A stretch of 64,000 bases of DNA from Candidatus Defluviilinea proxima (GTDB lineage Bacteria; Chloroflexota; Anaerolineae; Anaerolineales; Villigracilaceae): NCBI GenBank assembly GCA_016721115.1, contig JADKIW010000001.1:2061501-2125500 (forward strand), written 5' to 3'. Position numbers and translations under genes: made by a program. Under the pieces are notes generated by a model. That model made no database searches. It saw nothing but the letters and a program-made list of their open reading frames with translations, and had not been told where the DNA came from. Each line of letters begins with the position of its first letter. Position 1 is the stretch's first letter. This document shows positions 25,771 through 34,011 of the stretch, piece after piece.

Positions 25771-26472
25771 TTATTTACACAAGGGAACTTGGTCGCGGTT
25801 TTCGTATCCATTCAACGGTAATCCCAAATAAGGTGAAGGGTCAATGGTGTTCTTGATATCTAGTTCGTTTTTGAATTGCCCGTTACCATCATCTTCCACA
25901 ATGGAGAAATGCAGATGGAGGCCGACAGGGTTACTTGGATCGCCAGAGTAATCACCTTGATAGCCAAGAAGGGTTCCCGCCTCGATATATTTTTCCGAGG
26001 TGCCGGGCGGGAAATCTTCAGAGATAAAGGAATCTCCATTCTTGTCTGCCATGTGAGTGTAATAGAGCCATATCTGGCGGCCGGGTTTTAGCGGGTCTTC
26101 GGGCACACGCACAATGACTGATGATTTCCAGTCTGGCAGGCGAGTGAGATACCCTGGGTAGGCAGAAATTACACGCGTGATGTTGACATCTGTCCCTGCG
26201 AAAACATCTATTCCTTGATGGGTGTGAAGTCGTCCCATGGAGTCACCCCAAAGAAAGCCGACAAATCCATCGGTGGGGAAGAGGAAAGGCGCAGATCCGC
26301 ATTGGGTACCGGCGACCAGTTTCCAGTCCGGATGAGAGGCGGGGTTATTCATCCATGTGCGAAAAGAGAGCATACGTCCCGCATTGGGGCTGTACCAGTA
26401 GTAAATGCCCGCACCGATTGTGGCTAGGATAGCCACCACAACGATAGAAAGTGTGAGAAAGCGTTTGGACAT
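25771..26472 (-). CDS. Membrane-anchored M23 peptidase
   Basis: 233 residues. One N-terminal TM helix (about 6-26) without lipobox or clear cleavage site, so anchored facing outward. The LytM/M23 core has H85-x3-D89 (HTHQGIDVFA), H140 (YYTH) and H196-L-H198 (GLHLHFSI), a complete zinc site plus catalytic His. It likely cuts peptidoglycan cross-bridges. It heads a tight minus-strand run with the SDR-like and DinB genes. Confidence 0.9.
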   Translation of the reverse strand: MSKRFLTLSIVVVAILATIGAGIYYWYSPNAGRMLSFRTWMNNPASHPDWKLVAGTQCGSAPFLFPTDGFVGFLWGDSMGRLHTHQGIDVFAGTDVNITRVISAYPGYLTRLPDWKSSVIVRVPEDPLKPGRQIWLYYTHMADKNGDSFISEDFPPGTSEKYIEAGTLLGYQGDYSGDPSNPVGLHLHFSIVEDDGNGQFKNELDIKNTIDPSPYLGLPLNGYENRDQVPLCK

Positions 26473-26561
26473 AGGGCACGATTATACCGCTGTAACTTTT
26501 TCAGAACGAATGCCCCGTTTGACTTCTTGCCTTTTAATGCAAACTAATATATTATTAATAT

Positions 26562-26643
26562 TGTCGTAAAGGCAAACCCGTCGTGAGGCGGGGACGCAAA
26601 GTCATGGATCTGCCAGTTGGTGCGTACAAGTGACAGACCGCCA
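26562..26643 (+). promoter_or_regulatory. Cyclic-di-GMP-I (GEMM) riboswitch
   Basis: The leader holds the conserved GEMM-I core: AAAGGCAAACCC at 26568-26579, a short stem CCCG...GGGG capped by a GTGA loop, then GGGACGCAAAGTCATGG at 26590-26606, and a second hairpin to about 26640. GGCAAACC and GGACGCAAAG are the hallmark ligand-pocket strings of the class. It is immediately followed by an intrinsic terminator and, about 95 bases later, the M6 metalloprotease start, so c-di-GMP probably controls read-through into that gene. Whether ligand turns it on or off is not decided by the sequence alone. Confidence 0.9.
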
Positions 26644-26645
26644 GA

Positions 26646-26675
26646 CCGCCGAATTTTTTGTTCGGCGGCTTTTTG
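26646..26675 (+). terminator. Riboswitch expression-platform terminator
   Basis: Arms CCGCCGAA (26646-26653) and TTCGGCGG (26661-26668) followed by CTTTTTG. The 5' arm adjoins the last bases of the riboswitch aptamer (GACCGCCAGACCGCCG), so aptamer folding and terminator formation may compete. Confidence 0.8.
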
Positions 26676-26768
26676 TTTAATAAAGGAGGTGGCGAGTTTT
26701 AAGTACAGAAACTTTTGAGCAAGTAGTGTCTACGTAAGCCTAAACTAGTTAAGAGGAGAAAATAGTTT

Positions 26769-29096
26769 ATGAAAGCAAAATCGTTTAGTATTCTTTTGAT
26801 TGTAGCGATTTTAATTATCGCAATTGTCCCTGTTGCTGGCGCTGCACCTACACCGCCTCCATCACCGGATCCAATGTTTGCTTCCGATGTTGATAATGCG
26901 GCTCATCCGCTCGGAACTGTTCAGTTGGCACAGAGACTTCAGGGTGTGAATGCCAAACTTCAAGGAAAGGTAGATCATCATGATGGGCCTTATGAAGCTT
27001 ATCGTGATCGCTATGTGGAGTTGGAACGCGAAGGTGAAGATACCATCTGGACCATTATTGGAGAGTTTGGAACCCAAATTCATCCATCATATGGAGGTGT
27101 AGCTGGCCCCCTTCATAATCAAATTCCACAACCCAACCGTGCAGTAGATAATACAACCATATGGACTTCGAATTTTAATAAGGCCTATTATGAGAATATG
27201 CTTTTCTCAGAGGCTCCTGGAGCTGTCTCGATGCGCAATTACTACATCGAGCAATCATCGAACCGCTATACAGTTAATGGCGAAGTAACTGATTGGGTAC
27301 AGGTCCCTTATAATGCATCTCGATATGGCTCAAATTACTGCGGATCTATTGTTTGTGCAACAACATGGCTGTTTGTTCGTGATTCAGCAGCGGTCTGGTA
27401 TAACGCGCAAATCGCGGCCGGTAAGACTCCCGCAGAGATCGATGCATATCTGAGTCGATTTGATGTTTGGGATCGCTATGATTACGATGCCGATGGTGAT
27501 TTCAATGAACCCGATGGTTACATCGACCACTTCCAGGCAGTTCATGCCGGTGAAGGCGAAGAGACCGGTGGTGGTTCACTAGGTGAAGACGCCATTTGGA
27601 GTCATCGCTGGTATGCTTACTACAATAACATTGGCCTCACTGGTCCGGGCTTCAACCCGCTTGGTGGTGTCCAGGTTGGTGGTTCCAGCTATTGGATCGG
27701 CGATTACACAGTTGAACCTGAGAATGGTGGTGTAGGTGTATTTGCACACGAGTTTGGCCACGATCTCGGTTTACCGGATCTTTACGATACTTCTGGCAAC
27801 ACTGGTGGCGCCGAAAACTCAGTTGGGTTCTGGTCTCTATATGCTAGCGGTTCTTATGGTAGCACCGGAAAACCGCAAGACGGTATCGGTTCAAAGCCGG
27901 TCCACATGAGTGCTTACGAGAAGATCTTCCTAGGTTGGTCAAATTACAAGCTTGTGGATTGGGCATCCGAACCCAAGAAAAAGACAAATGTAAAACTTGG
28001 TGTTTCTGAATTCAATACCAATGATCCTCAAATGTTGGTTGTGGCGTTGCCCGACAAGCAAGTTGATTTCCCTGTCGGTGATCCATACTCTGGCGACTTC
28101 TTCTATTTCTCAGGTTCTGGAAATGATCTTGTCAACAGCATGTCCCGCTCAGTAACCTTGCCCGCTGATGCGGCATCTTTCTCAGCCAAGGTCCGTTATG
28201 ATATTGAATTAGACTGGGATTATGCCTACCTGACTGTTAACGGGACCCCGGTTAATACGAACCTGTCAACTTCTGATGATCCGAATGGCCAAAACTTTGG
28301 TGAAGGTATCACCGGCGCGTCAGCTGATTGGGTGGATCTGACTGCAGATCTTACAGCGTTTGCAGGTCAAACAGTAGATATCGGTTTCCTCTATTGGACA
28401 GACAGCGCAGTTGCTAACCCTGGTATCTTCGTTGATGATATTAGCATCTCTGGTCAGCCACTTGACGATGCAGAGACCGATGCAGGCTGGACCTATGTTG
28501 GCTTCATCCGCACAGGTAGCACGGTGACCCAATCATTCCCCAACTACTATGTTGCAGAGTATCGCAAGTATGTTGGATATGACAAATCACTTAAGACTGG
28601 TCCTTACAACTTCGGCTTCCTGGATAATCCAAACCTGCAAAATTGGGTAGAACATTACCCGTATGATGACGGTTTGTTGATTTGGTACCTGGATTATTCC
28701 TTCCCGGATAATAATGTTGGTGATAATTGTGCTTCCGGGCGTTGTGGTGGACTCTTCCTGCCGATCGACGCGCATTCTGATTTGATGATCCGTCCGGATA
28801 ACGGGCAGGCATGGCGTCCGCGTGTTCAAGCCTACGATTCAACTTTCAGCGTTGATCGAACTCCAAAGATCTGTTTGAACGCCAATAGCATCAAGAAGTG
28901 TTATGGTGGTTTGCTAGGTAACTCACTCTTTGATGATACGATCAGCTACTGGAATCCGCCCAACCCGGCCATTGGTCACTATGGCTGGTCAAGCGTACCT
29001 CTGCCTGCATTCGGTGTCGAAATTCGCATCTTGAGCGAGTTCGATGGCTGGATCTGGGTTAAAGTTGGTCCGTCAACGTTCAATACAAAGAAGTAA
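26769..29096 (+). CDS. Secreted M6 metalloprotease (immune inhibitor A-like)
   Basis: 775-residue exported zinc protease. Signal peptide about 1-25 (ILLIVAILIIAIVPVAGA); propeptide-like region follows. The catalytic site is H327-E328-F-G-H331-x5-D337 in FAHEFGHDLGLPDLYD, the M6 pattern. A beta-sandwich domain follows (about 445-580, SRSVTLPADAASFSAKVRYDIE... and GIFVDDISISG), as in immune inhibitor A. Preceded by AGAGGAG and the c-di-GMP riboswitch with terminator, and followed by a strong terminator, so it is a single-gene unit. It likely degrades extracellular proteins, under c-di-GMP control as cells change between attached and free states (inference). Confidence 0.93.
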   Translation: MKAKSFSILLIVAILIIAIVPVAGAAPTPPPSPDPMFASDVDNAAHPLGTVQLAQRLQGVNAKLQGKVDHHDGPYEAYRDRYVELEREGEDTIWTIIGEFGTQIHPSYGGVAGPLHNQIPQPNRAVDNTTIWTSNFNKAYYENMLFSEAPGAVSMRNYYIEQSSNRYTVNGEVTDWVQVPYNASRYGSNYCGSIVCATTWLFVRDSAAVWYNAQIAAGKTPAEIDAYLSRFDVWDRYDYDADGDFNEPDGYIDHFQAVHAGEGEETGGGSLGEDAIWSHRWYAYYNNIGLTGPGFNPLGGVQVGGSSYWIGDYTVEPENGGVGVFAHEFGHDLGLPDLYDTSGNTGGAENSVGFWSLYASGSYGSTGKPQDGIGSKPVHMSAYEKIFLGWSNYKLVDWASEPKKKTNVKLGVSEFNTNDPQMLVVALPDKQVDFPVGDPYSGDFFYFSGSGNDLVNSMSRSVTLPADAASFSAKVRYDIELDWDYAYLTVNGTPVNTNLSTSDDPNGQNFGEGITGASADWVDLTADLTAFAGQTVDIGFLYWTDSAVANPGIFVDDISISGQPLDDAETDAGWTYVGFIRTGSTVTQSFPNYYVAEYRKYVGYDKSLKTGPYNFGFLDNPNLQNWVEHYPYDDGLLIWYLDYSFPDNNVGDNCASGRCGGLFLPIDAHSDLMIRPDNGQAWRPRVQAYDSTFSVDRTPKICLNANSIKKCYGGLLGNSLFDDTISYWNPPNPAIGHYGWSSVPLPAFGVEIRILSEFDGWIWVKVGPSTFNTKK

Positions 29097-29133
29097 GTAA
29101 GAATAAGCTGGTGAATATCAGCTGAATGTAAGT

Positions 29134-29171
29134 AAAGCTCCCCGCAAGTATTTCTGCGGGGAGCTTTTTTT
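29134..29171 (+). terminator. Intrinsic terminator of the M6 protease gene
   Basis: Arms AAAGCTCCCCGCA and TGCGGGGAGCTTT with an 8-base loop and a run of T at 29165-29171. Confidence 0.9.
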
Positions 29172-29189
29172 GACAGCCAATTTGCTAGC

Positions 29190-29711
29190 TTAATTAATGG
29201 GTACGCCGATCTGAGGGGTAGGGTTGGTTAACCCTGGAAGGGGCGGGTTGGCGTTGTCCGGGCTTGGGTCGGGGCAATAGATAACCTGTCCGTTGGTTCC
29301 GGCGTGATACACATATTCAACATTCTCCGCTTTTAGCCAGATGCGATAACCTGGAATTTTCATTTGTGTATACGCTTTACCGGGGCTTGGACATCCCATT
29401 GATGAGTCGGGCCAAACAATTTCTGAAGTTTTTATTATTTCGATCTGGTCTGTAGATGTATTAAGAAGTTTTGCAAGGTCTAGTTGGGCAATGTCAATAA
29501 ACTTGTTGACCGATACATTTGATGTGTCAGGATATGTCTGTGATGTAGGGGCCTGCAAAGGGTCTTCAGTAGGTGCAAGCGTTTCTGTAGGTGAGAGGGG
29601 GTTATTATCACTGGGGGATGAGTTCTCATTGCCCCCACCAGTTTGGTTCGTTTCGCAACTTGCCAAAACGATTGCAAATAGGACAAGCAACGAAATCCAT
29701 GGGGTCTTCAT
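29190..29711 (-). CDS. Lipoprotein with conserved GCPSPG domain
   Basis: 173 residues from the ATG at 29711, chosen because AAGGAG precedes it and the protein then begins MKTPWISLLVLFAIVLASC, a lipobox. A Ser/Thr/Pro/Asn linker (about 22-65) precedes a small domain with DLAKLLNTSTDQIEIIKTSEIVWPDSSMGCPSPG, MKIPGYRIWLKAENVEYVYHAG and GQVIYCPD. The GCP.PG...PGYRI...YHT/AG frame occurs in many cyanobacterial and Chloroflexi lipoproteins, without known function. Two Cys probably pair. Confidence 0.8.
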   Translation of the reverse strand: MKTPWISLLVLFAIVLASCETNQTGGGNENSSPSDNNPLSPTETLAPTEDPLQAPTSQTYPDTSNVSVNKFIDIAQLDLAKLLNTSTDQIEIIKTSEIVWPDSSMGCPSPGKAYTQMKIPGYRIWLKAENVEYVYHAGTNGQVIYCPDPSPDNANPPLPGLTNPTPQIGVPIN

Positions 29712-29734
29712 AACGCAATCTCCTTTTGAATATT

Positions 29735-29795
29735 GGGGAACTTTCACCATATTCAATTTTACTTATTAGACGATTACTGCTCTAGAAAGTTCCCC
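29735..29795. promoter_or_regulatory. Inverted repeat in divergent promoter region
   Basis: Perfect 11-bp arms GGGGAACTTTC (29735-29745) and GAAAGTTCCCC (29785-29795), 39 bases apart, between the divergent lipoprotein and Hsp20 genes. It could be a pair of regulator half-sites or an mRNA structure. It is not a CIRCE heat-shock operator. Confidence 0.4.
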
Positions 29796-29888
29796 GATTT
29801 CTTATAAATTTTCTATCTTTTTCTGCCGTTTTGTTTATACCTCAACTGTATCATATACCCAATCAATCAACAATAAAGGAGATAAAAC

Positions 29889-30281
29889 ATGACCTTCTAT
29901 CTACAAACTTACCCGTATCAGAGACCGTATCGCCGTGTGGCCCGTAGTTGGGCTGGTAACGATCAGCGCGCCCTTGGTGTGAACGTCCGTGAAGAGGACG
30001 AAGCTTACATCCTTTCGGCGCTCGTGCCTAGCCTCACTGCCGATGACTTGAATATTCAGGTGCTGGATGATGTTGTCCGCATTGAAGGTGAGTACAAGCA
30101 GGATGAGAATCAGTACCTGATGCAGGAACTGCCTCACGGCTCTTTTTCGCGGACCTTGCGCCTGCCAGCCGCCATCGAAGCGGACGCTGTCGAGGCGAAG
30201 ATCGCAGAAGGCGTATTAACGCTGACACTGCCAAAGGCAGTATCGGCCCGGCCGAAGAAGATTCAGATCAAAGTTAAGTAA
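29889..30281 (+). CDS. Small heat-shock protein Hsp20
   Basis: 130-residue alpha-crystallin-family chaperone. The crystallin domain covers about 33-125: LGVNVREEDEAYILSALVPSLTADDLNIQVLDDVVRIEGEY, FSRTLRLPAAIEADAVEAKIAEGVLTLTLPKA, with the GVLTLTLPK signature. It binds unfolding proteins in the cytoplasm and keeps them refoldable. Preceded by AAAGGAGAT and followed by a strong terminator, so it is a single-gene unit. The final basic RPKKIQIKVK replaces the usual IxI tail with IQI. Confidence 0.93.
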   Translation: MTFYLQTYPYQRPYRRVARSWAGNDQRALGVNVREEDEAYILSALVPSLTADDLNIQVLDDVVRIEGEYKQDENQYLMQELPHGSFSRTLRLPAAIEADAVEAKIAEGVLTLTLPKAVSARPKKIQIKVK

Positions 30282-30295
30282 GAAGCGATGTTTTA

Positions 30296-30330
30296 GAATC
30301 GACCAGCAATTTTGCTGGTCGATTCTTGGT
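30296..30330 (+). terminator. Intrinsic terminator of hsp20
   Basis: Perfect 13-bp arms GAATCGACCAGCA and TGCTGGTCGATTC with a 4-base loop, then TTGGTTT. Confidence 0.85.
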
Positions 30331-30389
30331 TTAAGCCCATACTCAATCCACGTGTATAATTCATCCATTCTTAGTTTTGGAGAGTTCCT

Positions 30390-31397
30390 GTGCGTCTTAA
30401 ATTGATCATTCTTTTGGTTGTGACCGGGTTGTTGTTGAGCGCGTGTGGTGCAACTGAAACACCATCTGTTACTGCAACCCCTGTGCCGACCGATACACCT
30501 GTGCCGCTCCCAACTCTGACAGCTACTCCGACGATTCCGCTTGCGATCCTCGTGGTACCTGCCGATATGGATGCGGAAGTTTCGAACTTATACCAAAAGA
30601 CAGTATATGATCTGGCACAATCTGCTGGAATGAGGTTTCAGGTGCGCAACTCTCTGGCAGCTGCCGATCTTGAACCAGGCCTACGGATCGTGATCGCGCT
30701 TTTGGCTGACCCCGGCATAGCGGCTTTGGCCGCGACCGCACCGAATGTGCAGTTCCTTGCGATCAACATACAGGGCATAACCGCCGGGGGAAATGTCAGT
30801 GTTTTGGGGAGTAGTACACAGACAGAGATCGCTGGGTTTTTGGCAGGGTATACGGCCGCCATGGTCACAGACGATTATCGTGTCGGTATGCTTATGCCAA
30901 GGGATGATGCTGATGCGATCCGTGCATTCAATGCGTATGCAAACGGCATGAAATTTTATTGTGGTTTTTGCCGTCCATTCTATTATTTCAATTGGACATT
31001 TCCTCAATATCTCGATATCGGCGCCGATGAAGATAAGGCTAATTATCACGCGTATGCCGATATTTTGATCATGCAATACAAAGTACGGACGATCTTTATC
31101 CATCCGGGTATTTATACTCAGGACCTTGTGAATTACATTGGCACAACTGGCGTATCTATGATCGGGACGGTGAGCCCTGAGCAGCGGCCCGGAGGATGGA
31201 TCATGACGATCCAGCCGGACACCATCAAAGCGATCCAAACTGCTTGGCCTCAATTGGTTGCAGGACAGGGCGGAGTAACGGTTCAATCTCCCCTTGGGCT
31301 GGGTGACGTGGACCCGCTCCTTCTCTCCCCCGGAAAACAAAGACTCGTGCAGAAGACATTGGATGATCTACAAGCAGGTTATATCAACCCGCAGTAG
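30390..31397 (+). CDS. BMP-family (Med-like) substrate-binding lipoprotein
   Basis: 335 residues from the GTG at 30390. Signal MRLKLIILLVVTGLLLSAC with lipobox; short Thr/Pro stalk. The body resembles basic membrane protein (BMP) nucleoside-binding lipoproteins: TAPNVQFLAINIQG, then TEIAGFLAGYTAAMVTDDYRVGMLMPRDDADAIRAFNAYANGMKFYCG, a typical first-to-second lobe link. Thus it probably binds a nucleoside-like or other small ligand outside the cell. No ABC permease or kinase is adjacent. The two Cys in YCGFCRPFYY are unusual for the family. Confidence 0.8.
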   Translation: MRLKLIILLVVTGLLLSACGATETPSVTATPVPTDTPVPLPTLTATPTIPLAILVVPADMDAEVSNLYQKTVYDLAQSAGMRFQVRNSLAAADLEPGLRIVIALLADPGIAALAATAPNVQFLAINIQGITAGGNVSVLGSSTQTEIAGFLAGYTAAMVTDDYRVGMLMPRDDADAIRAFNAYANGMKFYCGFCRPFYYFNWTFPQYLDIGADEDKANYHAYADILIMQYKVRTIFIHPGIYTQDLVNYIGTTGVSMIGTVSPEQRPGGWIMTIQPDTIKAIQTAWPQLVAGQGGVTVQSPLGLGDVDPLLLSPGKQRLVQKTLDDLQAGYINPQ

Positions 31398-31428
31398 ATT
31401 TATCAGGTCCACTCTTTTTGAAAAAAAT

Positions 31429-31455
31429 AAGCCGCCCATCCTAGGATGGGCGGCT
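31429..31455. terminator. Bidirectional terminator between BMP lipoprotein and receiver gene
   Basis: Palindrome AAGCCGCCCATCC-TAGGATGGGCGGCTT with preceding A run on the plus strand (a T run for the minus strand). It overlaps the last codons and the TAG stop of the minus-strand gene. Confidence 0.75.
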
Positions 31456-31908
31456 TGTGGATTGCCGGGGGCTTTTGGGAATACGGTAGGGTTGAGTTGG
31501 GCGGTCATGACGTTTTCCGTGCCCAAGCCATGCCATGGCTTTTACGATCAATACGGCTGGGTTGACAGGCTTGAAAAGACATTCATCTGCGCCCGCCTTA
31601 TTTGCTTCGAGTACATCTTCCACTGAATTTGCAGATGCAATCAAAATGATGGGGCCGCGGCTTGCGGTACGCAATTCCTTCAAGAGGAAATTACGTTTAT
31701 CTTTTGAAAGTTTCATATCAACCAACATCAAGGATGGCCCTACGAGGCGCGCGGTTTGCAGGGTGTTGGCAACATTCGATTCAGAAAGAACAATGCAGTT
31801 CCTTTGCTGAAAGAGGGTTTCCAAAGCAGAGATATTTTCTGGGTGATCGGAAGCGATCAGCACCGTATGGAGGGGGATCGTGTCAACATCTGTGTTCCAG
31901 GTAGCCAT
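31441..31908 (-). CDS. Orphan response-regulator receiver protein
   Basis: 155 residues, essentially a lone receiver domain. The phospho-acceptor is the Asp in SLMLVDMKLS; the conserved Thr/Ser position is in ILIASANS and the Lys in CLFKPVNP. The first acidic pair (usually DD) reads SDHPEN, so only one Asp is present, which weakens metal binding. After the receiver a basic, disordered tail (GHGKRHDRPTQPYRIPKSPRQS) replaces any output domain. It could be a phosphate shuttle for kinases elsewhere, including the block at 11-22 kb, but no linkage is shown. Confidence 0.85.
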   Translation of the reverse strand: MATWNTDVDTIPLHTVLIASDHPENISALETLFQQRNCIVLSESNVANTLQTARLVGPSLMLVDMKLSKDKRNFLLKELRTASRGPIILIASANSVEDVLEANKAGADECLFKPVNPAVLIVKAMAWLGHGKRHDRPTQPYRIPKSPRQSTSRPS

Positions 31909-31936
31909 AGGGATAAACCTTTCTGCTGTTAATTAC

Positions 31937-31966
31937 TTGACGTGATACAAACCTGCGTGTTACACT
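31937..31966 (+). promoter_or_regulatory. Putative sigma-70 promoter for the 31-codon ORF
   Basis: TTGACG (31937-31942) and TACACT (31961-31966) are 18 bases apart. They lie 40 bases before an AAAGGAGG ribosome site and the small ORF at 32007. Confidence 0.5.
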
Positions 31967-32006
31967 CGAAACATACAAATCTGCAAAGAAAGGAGGCGCA
32001 CGACCA

Positions 32007-32102
32007 ATGGCAATGAACACCAACAAACTCACTATGAAATCATTCCGTTCTCAAGACGGTGGTGGTTTTGTTCCTTATCGTAGTGCGCCTGCTCATCGTT
32101 AA
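32007..32102 (+). CDS. 31-residue small protein
   Basis: Small ORF with unusually good signals: a promoter-like pair upstream, AAAGGAGGCG about 8 bases before the ATG, and an intrinsic terminator 22 bases after the stop. The peptide starts MAMNTNKLTMKSFRS and ends GFVPYRSAPAHR; it is basic, has a GGG turn and lacks Cys and a hydrophobic helix, so it is neither a membrane peptide nor a typical bacteriocin. It stands alone between a divergent receiver gene and the GNAT array. Function unknown; it could be a leader peptide, a small regulator or a RiPP-type precursor without visible partner. Confidence 0.5.
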   Translation: MAMNTNKLTMKSFRSQDGGGFVPYRSAPAHR

Positions 32103-32123
32103 TTTACACGAAGTCATGTAGTT

Positions 32124-32160
32124 AACAGCCGCGGTGCACTCGCCCGCGGCTGTTTTATTT
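32124..32160 (+). terminator. Intrinsic terminator after the small ORF
   Basis: Perfect 11-bp arms AACAGCCGCGG (32124-32134) and CCGCGGCTGTT (32144-32154) followed by TTATTTT. Confidence 0.88.
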
Positions 32161-32243
32161 TCTTTTCTATTCAGCCATGGGCAAACGCCTGTGGCTGTTT
32201 TTGTTTATAACGCCCCTATAGTATTTGAAAGAGGAGAGATGCC

Positions 32244-32822
32244 ATGTTCGATATACAGACTCAATTGTTCGAAGGTCAGGATGTTCGTTTGGGCCCAATG
32301 GATTATGAAAAAGACCCGGAGATCGAATCGAAATGGACGCATGATTCAGATTTTATGCGTATGTATTCGGTTGAGCCTGCGCGTCCCATGTCGGCGGCGA
32401 TGGTGAAGAAGCAGTATGAGAAACTCGAAAAAGAAATGGAAGAGGATAAGAATGTCTACCATTTTGCCATCCGTGCCAGGACCGATGATCGTTTGATCGG
32501 TAAGGCAACCGTGCAATGGATCGAATGGTCCAATGGGAATGCTCACATCCATTTGGGGATCGGTGCGGCGGATGATCGGCGCAAGGGATATGGTTCACAG
32601 GCATTGCAAATGTTGCTCCGTTTTGCATTTGCCGAGTTGAATTTGTTTCGTGTGACAGCGCGCGTCCCTGAATACAACGAAGGTGTGATCGCACTTTTAA
32701 AGAAGTTCGGCTTTGTCGAAGAGGTGCGTAGGCGTCAGGCGCTCGAACGGGATGGGCGTTGTTGGGATCTGTTCGTTTTCGGCTTGTTGAAAGATGAATG
32801 GCTGAATCAGCCTCGGGCTTAA
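32244..32822 (+). CDS. GNAT N-acetyltransferase (RimJ/RimL type), array member 1
   Basis: 192-residue GNAT-fold acetyltransferase using acetyl-CoA. The acetyl-CoA loop is in HLGIGAADDRRKGYGSQALQMLLRFAFAELNLFRVTARVPEYNEGVIALLKKFGFVEEVRRR, with the R/Q-x-x-G-x-G/A variant RRKGYG. It is preceded by AGAGGAG. It begins an array of related enzymes on the same strand; acceptor unknown (amines of small molecules or protein N-termini are common for this group). Confidence 0.88.
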   Translation: MFDIQTQLFEGQDVRLGPMDYEKDPEIESKWTHDSDFMRMYSVEPARPMSAAMVKKQYEKLEKEMEEDKNVYHFAIRARTDDRLIGKATVQWIEWSNGNAHIHLGIGAADDRRKGYGSQALQMLLRFAFAELNLFRVTARVPEYNEGVIALLKKFGFVEEVRRRQALERDGRCWDLFVFGLLKDEWLNQPRA

Positions 32823-32872
32823 GAGTGAAGCGTTCTGAAGTCGGAGATGGATTCAAAAGGAGAAGGAAGGAA

Positions 32873-33442
32873 ATGAAAGACTTATTTCGCGGAGAGTTAG
32901 TCCGTTTTGTAGCGGAAGAACCGGCGACACGTGCCAAAGCGGAAGTTGGTTGGCAACGTGATTCGGAATTCCATAGGCTTGCGGACGATACTCCCCCTAT
33001 GCTTATATCCGAGACTAAATTAAGGGAATGGGTTGAGAAACAGATGGAAAAAGGTTTTCAACCCAAACGATATTTCTTCTCGATCCATACATTGGATGAT
33101 GATAAGCACATCGGCTTTCTGTCCATGTGGGTAGATCTGGTCCACAGTGAAGGGTGGGTGGGCCTCGGCATTGGTGATCGTGAGTTTTGGGGCAAGGGTT
33201 ATGGCACCGATATGATGAGACTTTGCCTGCAATATGCCTTTACCGAGTTGAACCTTCGTCGCATGTCGCTGGGCTTGCTGGAATATAACCCGCGTGCATT
33301 GCGTTCGTATGAGAAAGCAGGGTTCTATCTTGAAGGTCGAACCCGAAGCGATATCTGCCGTGATGGTAAACGATATGATTCGCTTTGGATGGGAGTCTTG
33401 CGGGATGATTGGTTGCAAATGCAAAATGGAGAAATCTCATGA
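32873..33442 (+). CDS. GNAT N-acetyltransferase, array member 2
   Basis: 189 residues from the ATG at 32873, selected because AAGGAAGG precedes it and the start MKDLFRGELVRF aligns with member 3. Acetyl-CoA loop GLGIGDREFWGKGYGTDMMRLCLQYAFTELNLRRMSLGLLEYNPRALRSYEKAGF. It is a close paralogue of member 3, with the same REFW.KGYGTD string. Its stop overlaps the next ATG by 4 bases (ATGA), so the two are translationally coupled. Confidence 0.88.
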   Translation: MKDLFRGELVRFVAEEPATRAKAEVGWQRDSEFHRLADDTPPMLISETKLREWVEKQMEKGFQPKRYFFSIHTLDDDKHIGFLSMWVDLVHSEGWVGLGIGDREFWGKGYGTDMMRLCLQYAFTELNLRRMSLGLLEYNPRALRSYEKAGFYLEGRTRSDICRDGKRYDSLWMGVLRDDWLQMQNGEIS

Positions 33443-34011
33443 ATGATATTTTGCAAGGCAAGCTTGTTCGATTGAGCGCGATGGATGCTGATGAGGTAGG
33501 CAAAGCCTTTTCCCGCTGGAGTCGTGATTCAGAGTTTATACGCCTTTTCAATAGTGACGCGGCGCGTATGACATCTACAACAAAGGAGAAAAAATGGATC
33601 GAAAAGGAATTGGAAGAGCAGTCTGCCAGCCTTTACTGGTTTAGTATCCGTAAATTGGATGACAACATACTGCTCGGCGATATTGACCTGTATGTACACA
33701 ACTGGTCAGCGCGCGATACATTCGTCGCGATTGGTATTGGTGAACGCGATTTCTGGGATAAGGGATATGGCACAGATGCGATGAACGTGATTTTGCGTTA
33801 TGCCTTTACCGAGATCAACATGAAACGTGTATCGCTTGGCGTATTTGAATACAACCCACGTGCTATCCGTTCTTATGAAAAGACGGGCTTTCGCCACGAA
33901 GGCCGCATACGTGGATTACTCAATAGAGAAGGAAAGCGTTGGGATATGCTCTCGATGAGCATCCTGCGCGAAGAATGGATGGAACAACATGACAACAAAA
34001 CTACAAACTAA
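33439..34011 (+). CDS. GNAT N-acetyltransferase, array member 3
   Basis: 190 residues from the ATG at 33439. Starts MNDILQGKLVRLSAMDADEVG. Acetyl-CoA loop GIGERDFWDKGYGTDAMNVILRYAFTEINMKRVSLGVFEYNPRAIRSYEKTGF, nearly the same as member 2, so a recent tandem duplicate. Overlaps member 2 by 4 bases and the next frame by 23 bases, which supports one polycistronic message. Confidence 0.88.
   Translation: MNDILQGKLVRLSAMDADEVGKAFSRWSRDSEFIRLFNSDAARMTSTTKEKKWIEKELEEQSASLYWFSIRKLDDNILLGDIDLYVHNWSARDTFVAIGIGERDFWDKGYGTDAMNVILRYAFTEINMKRVSLGVFEYNPRAIRSYEKTGFRHEGRIRGLLNREGKRWDMLSMSILREEWMEQHDNKTTN

Noticed and set aside
29757..29888. CIRCE element before hsp20
   Set aside because: The TTAGCACTC-N9-GAGTGCTAA pattern is absent.
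31441..31908. Receiver protein as the cognate regulator of the three kinases
   Set aside because: It lies 9 kb away, on the other strand, and has no output domain; linkage cannot be shown from this sequence.
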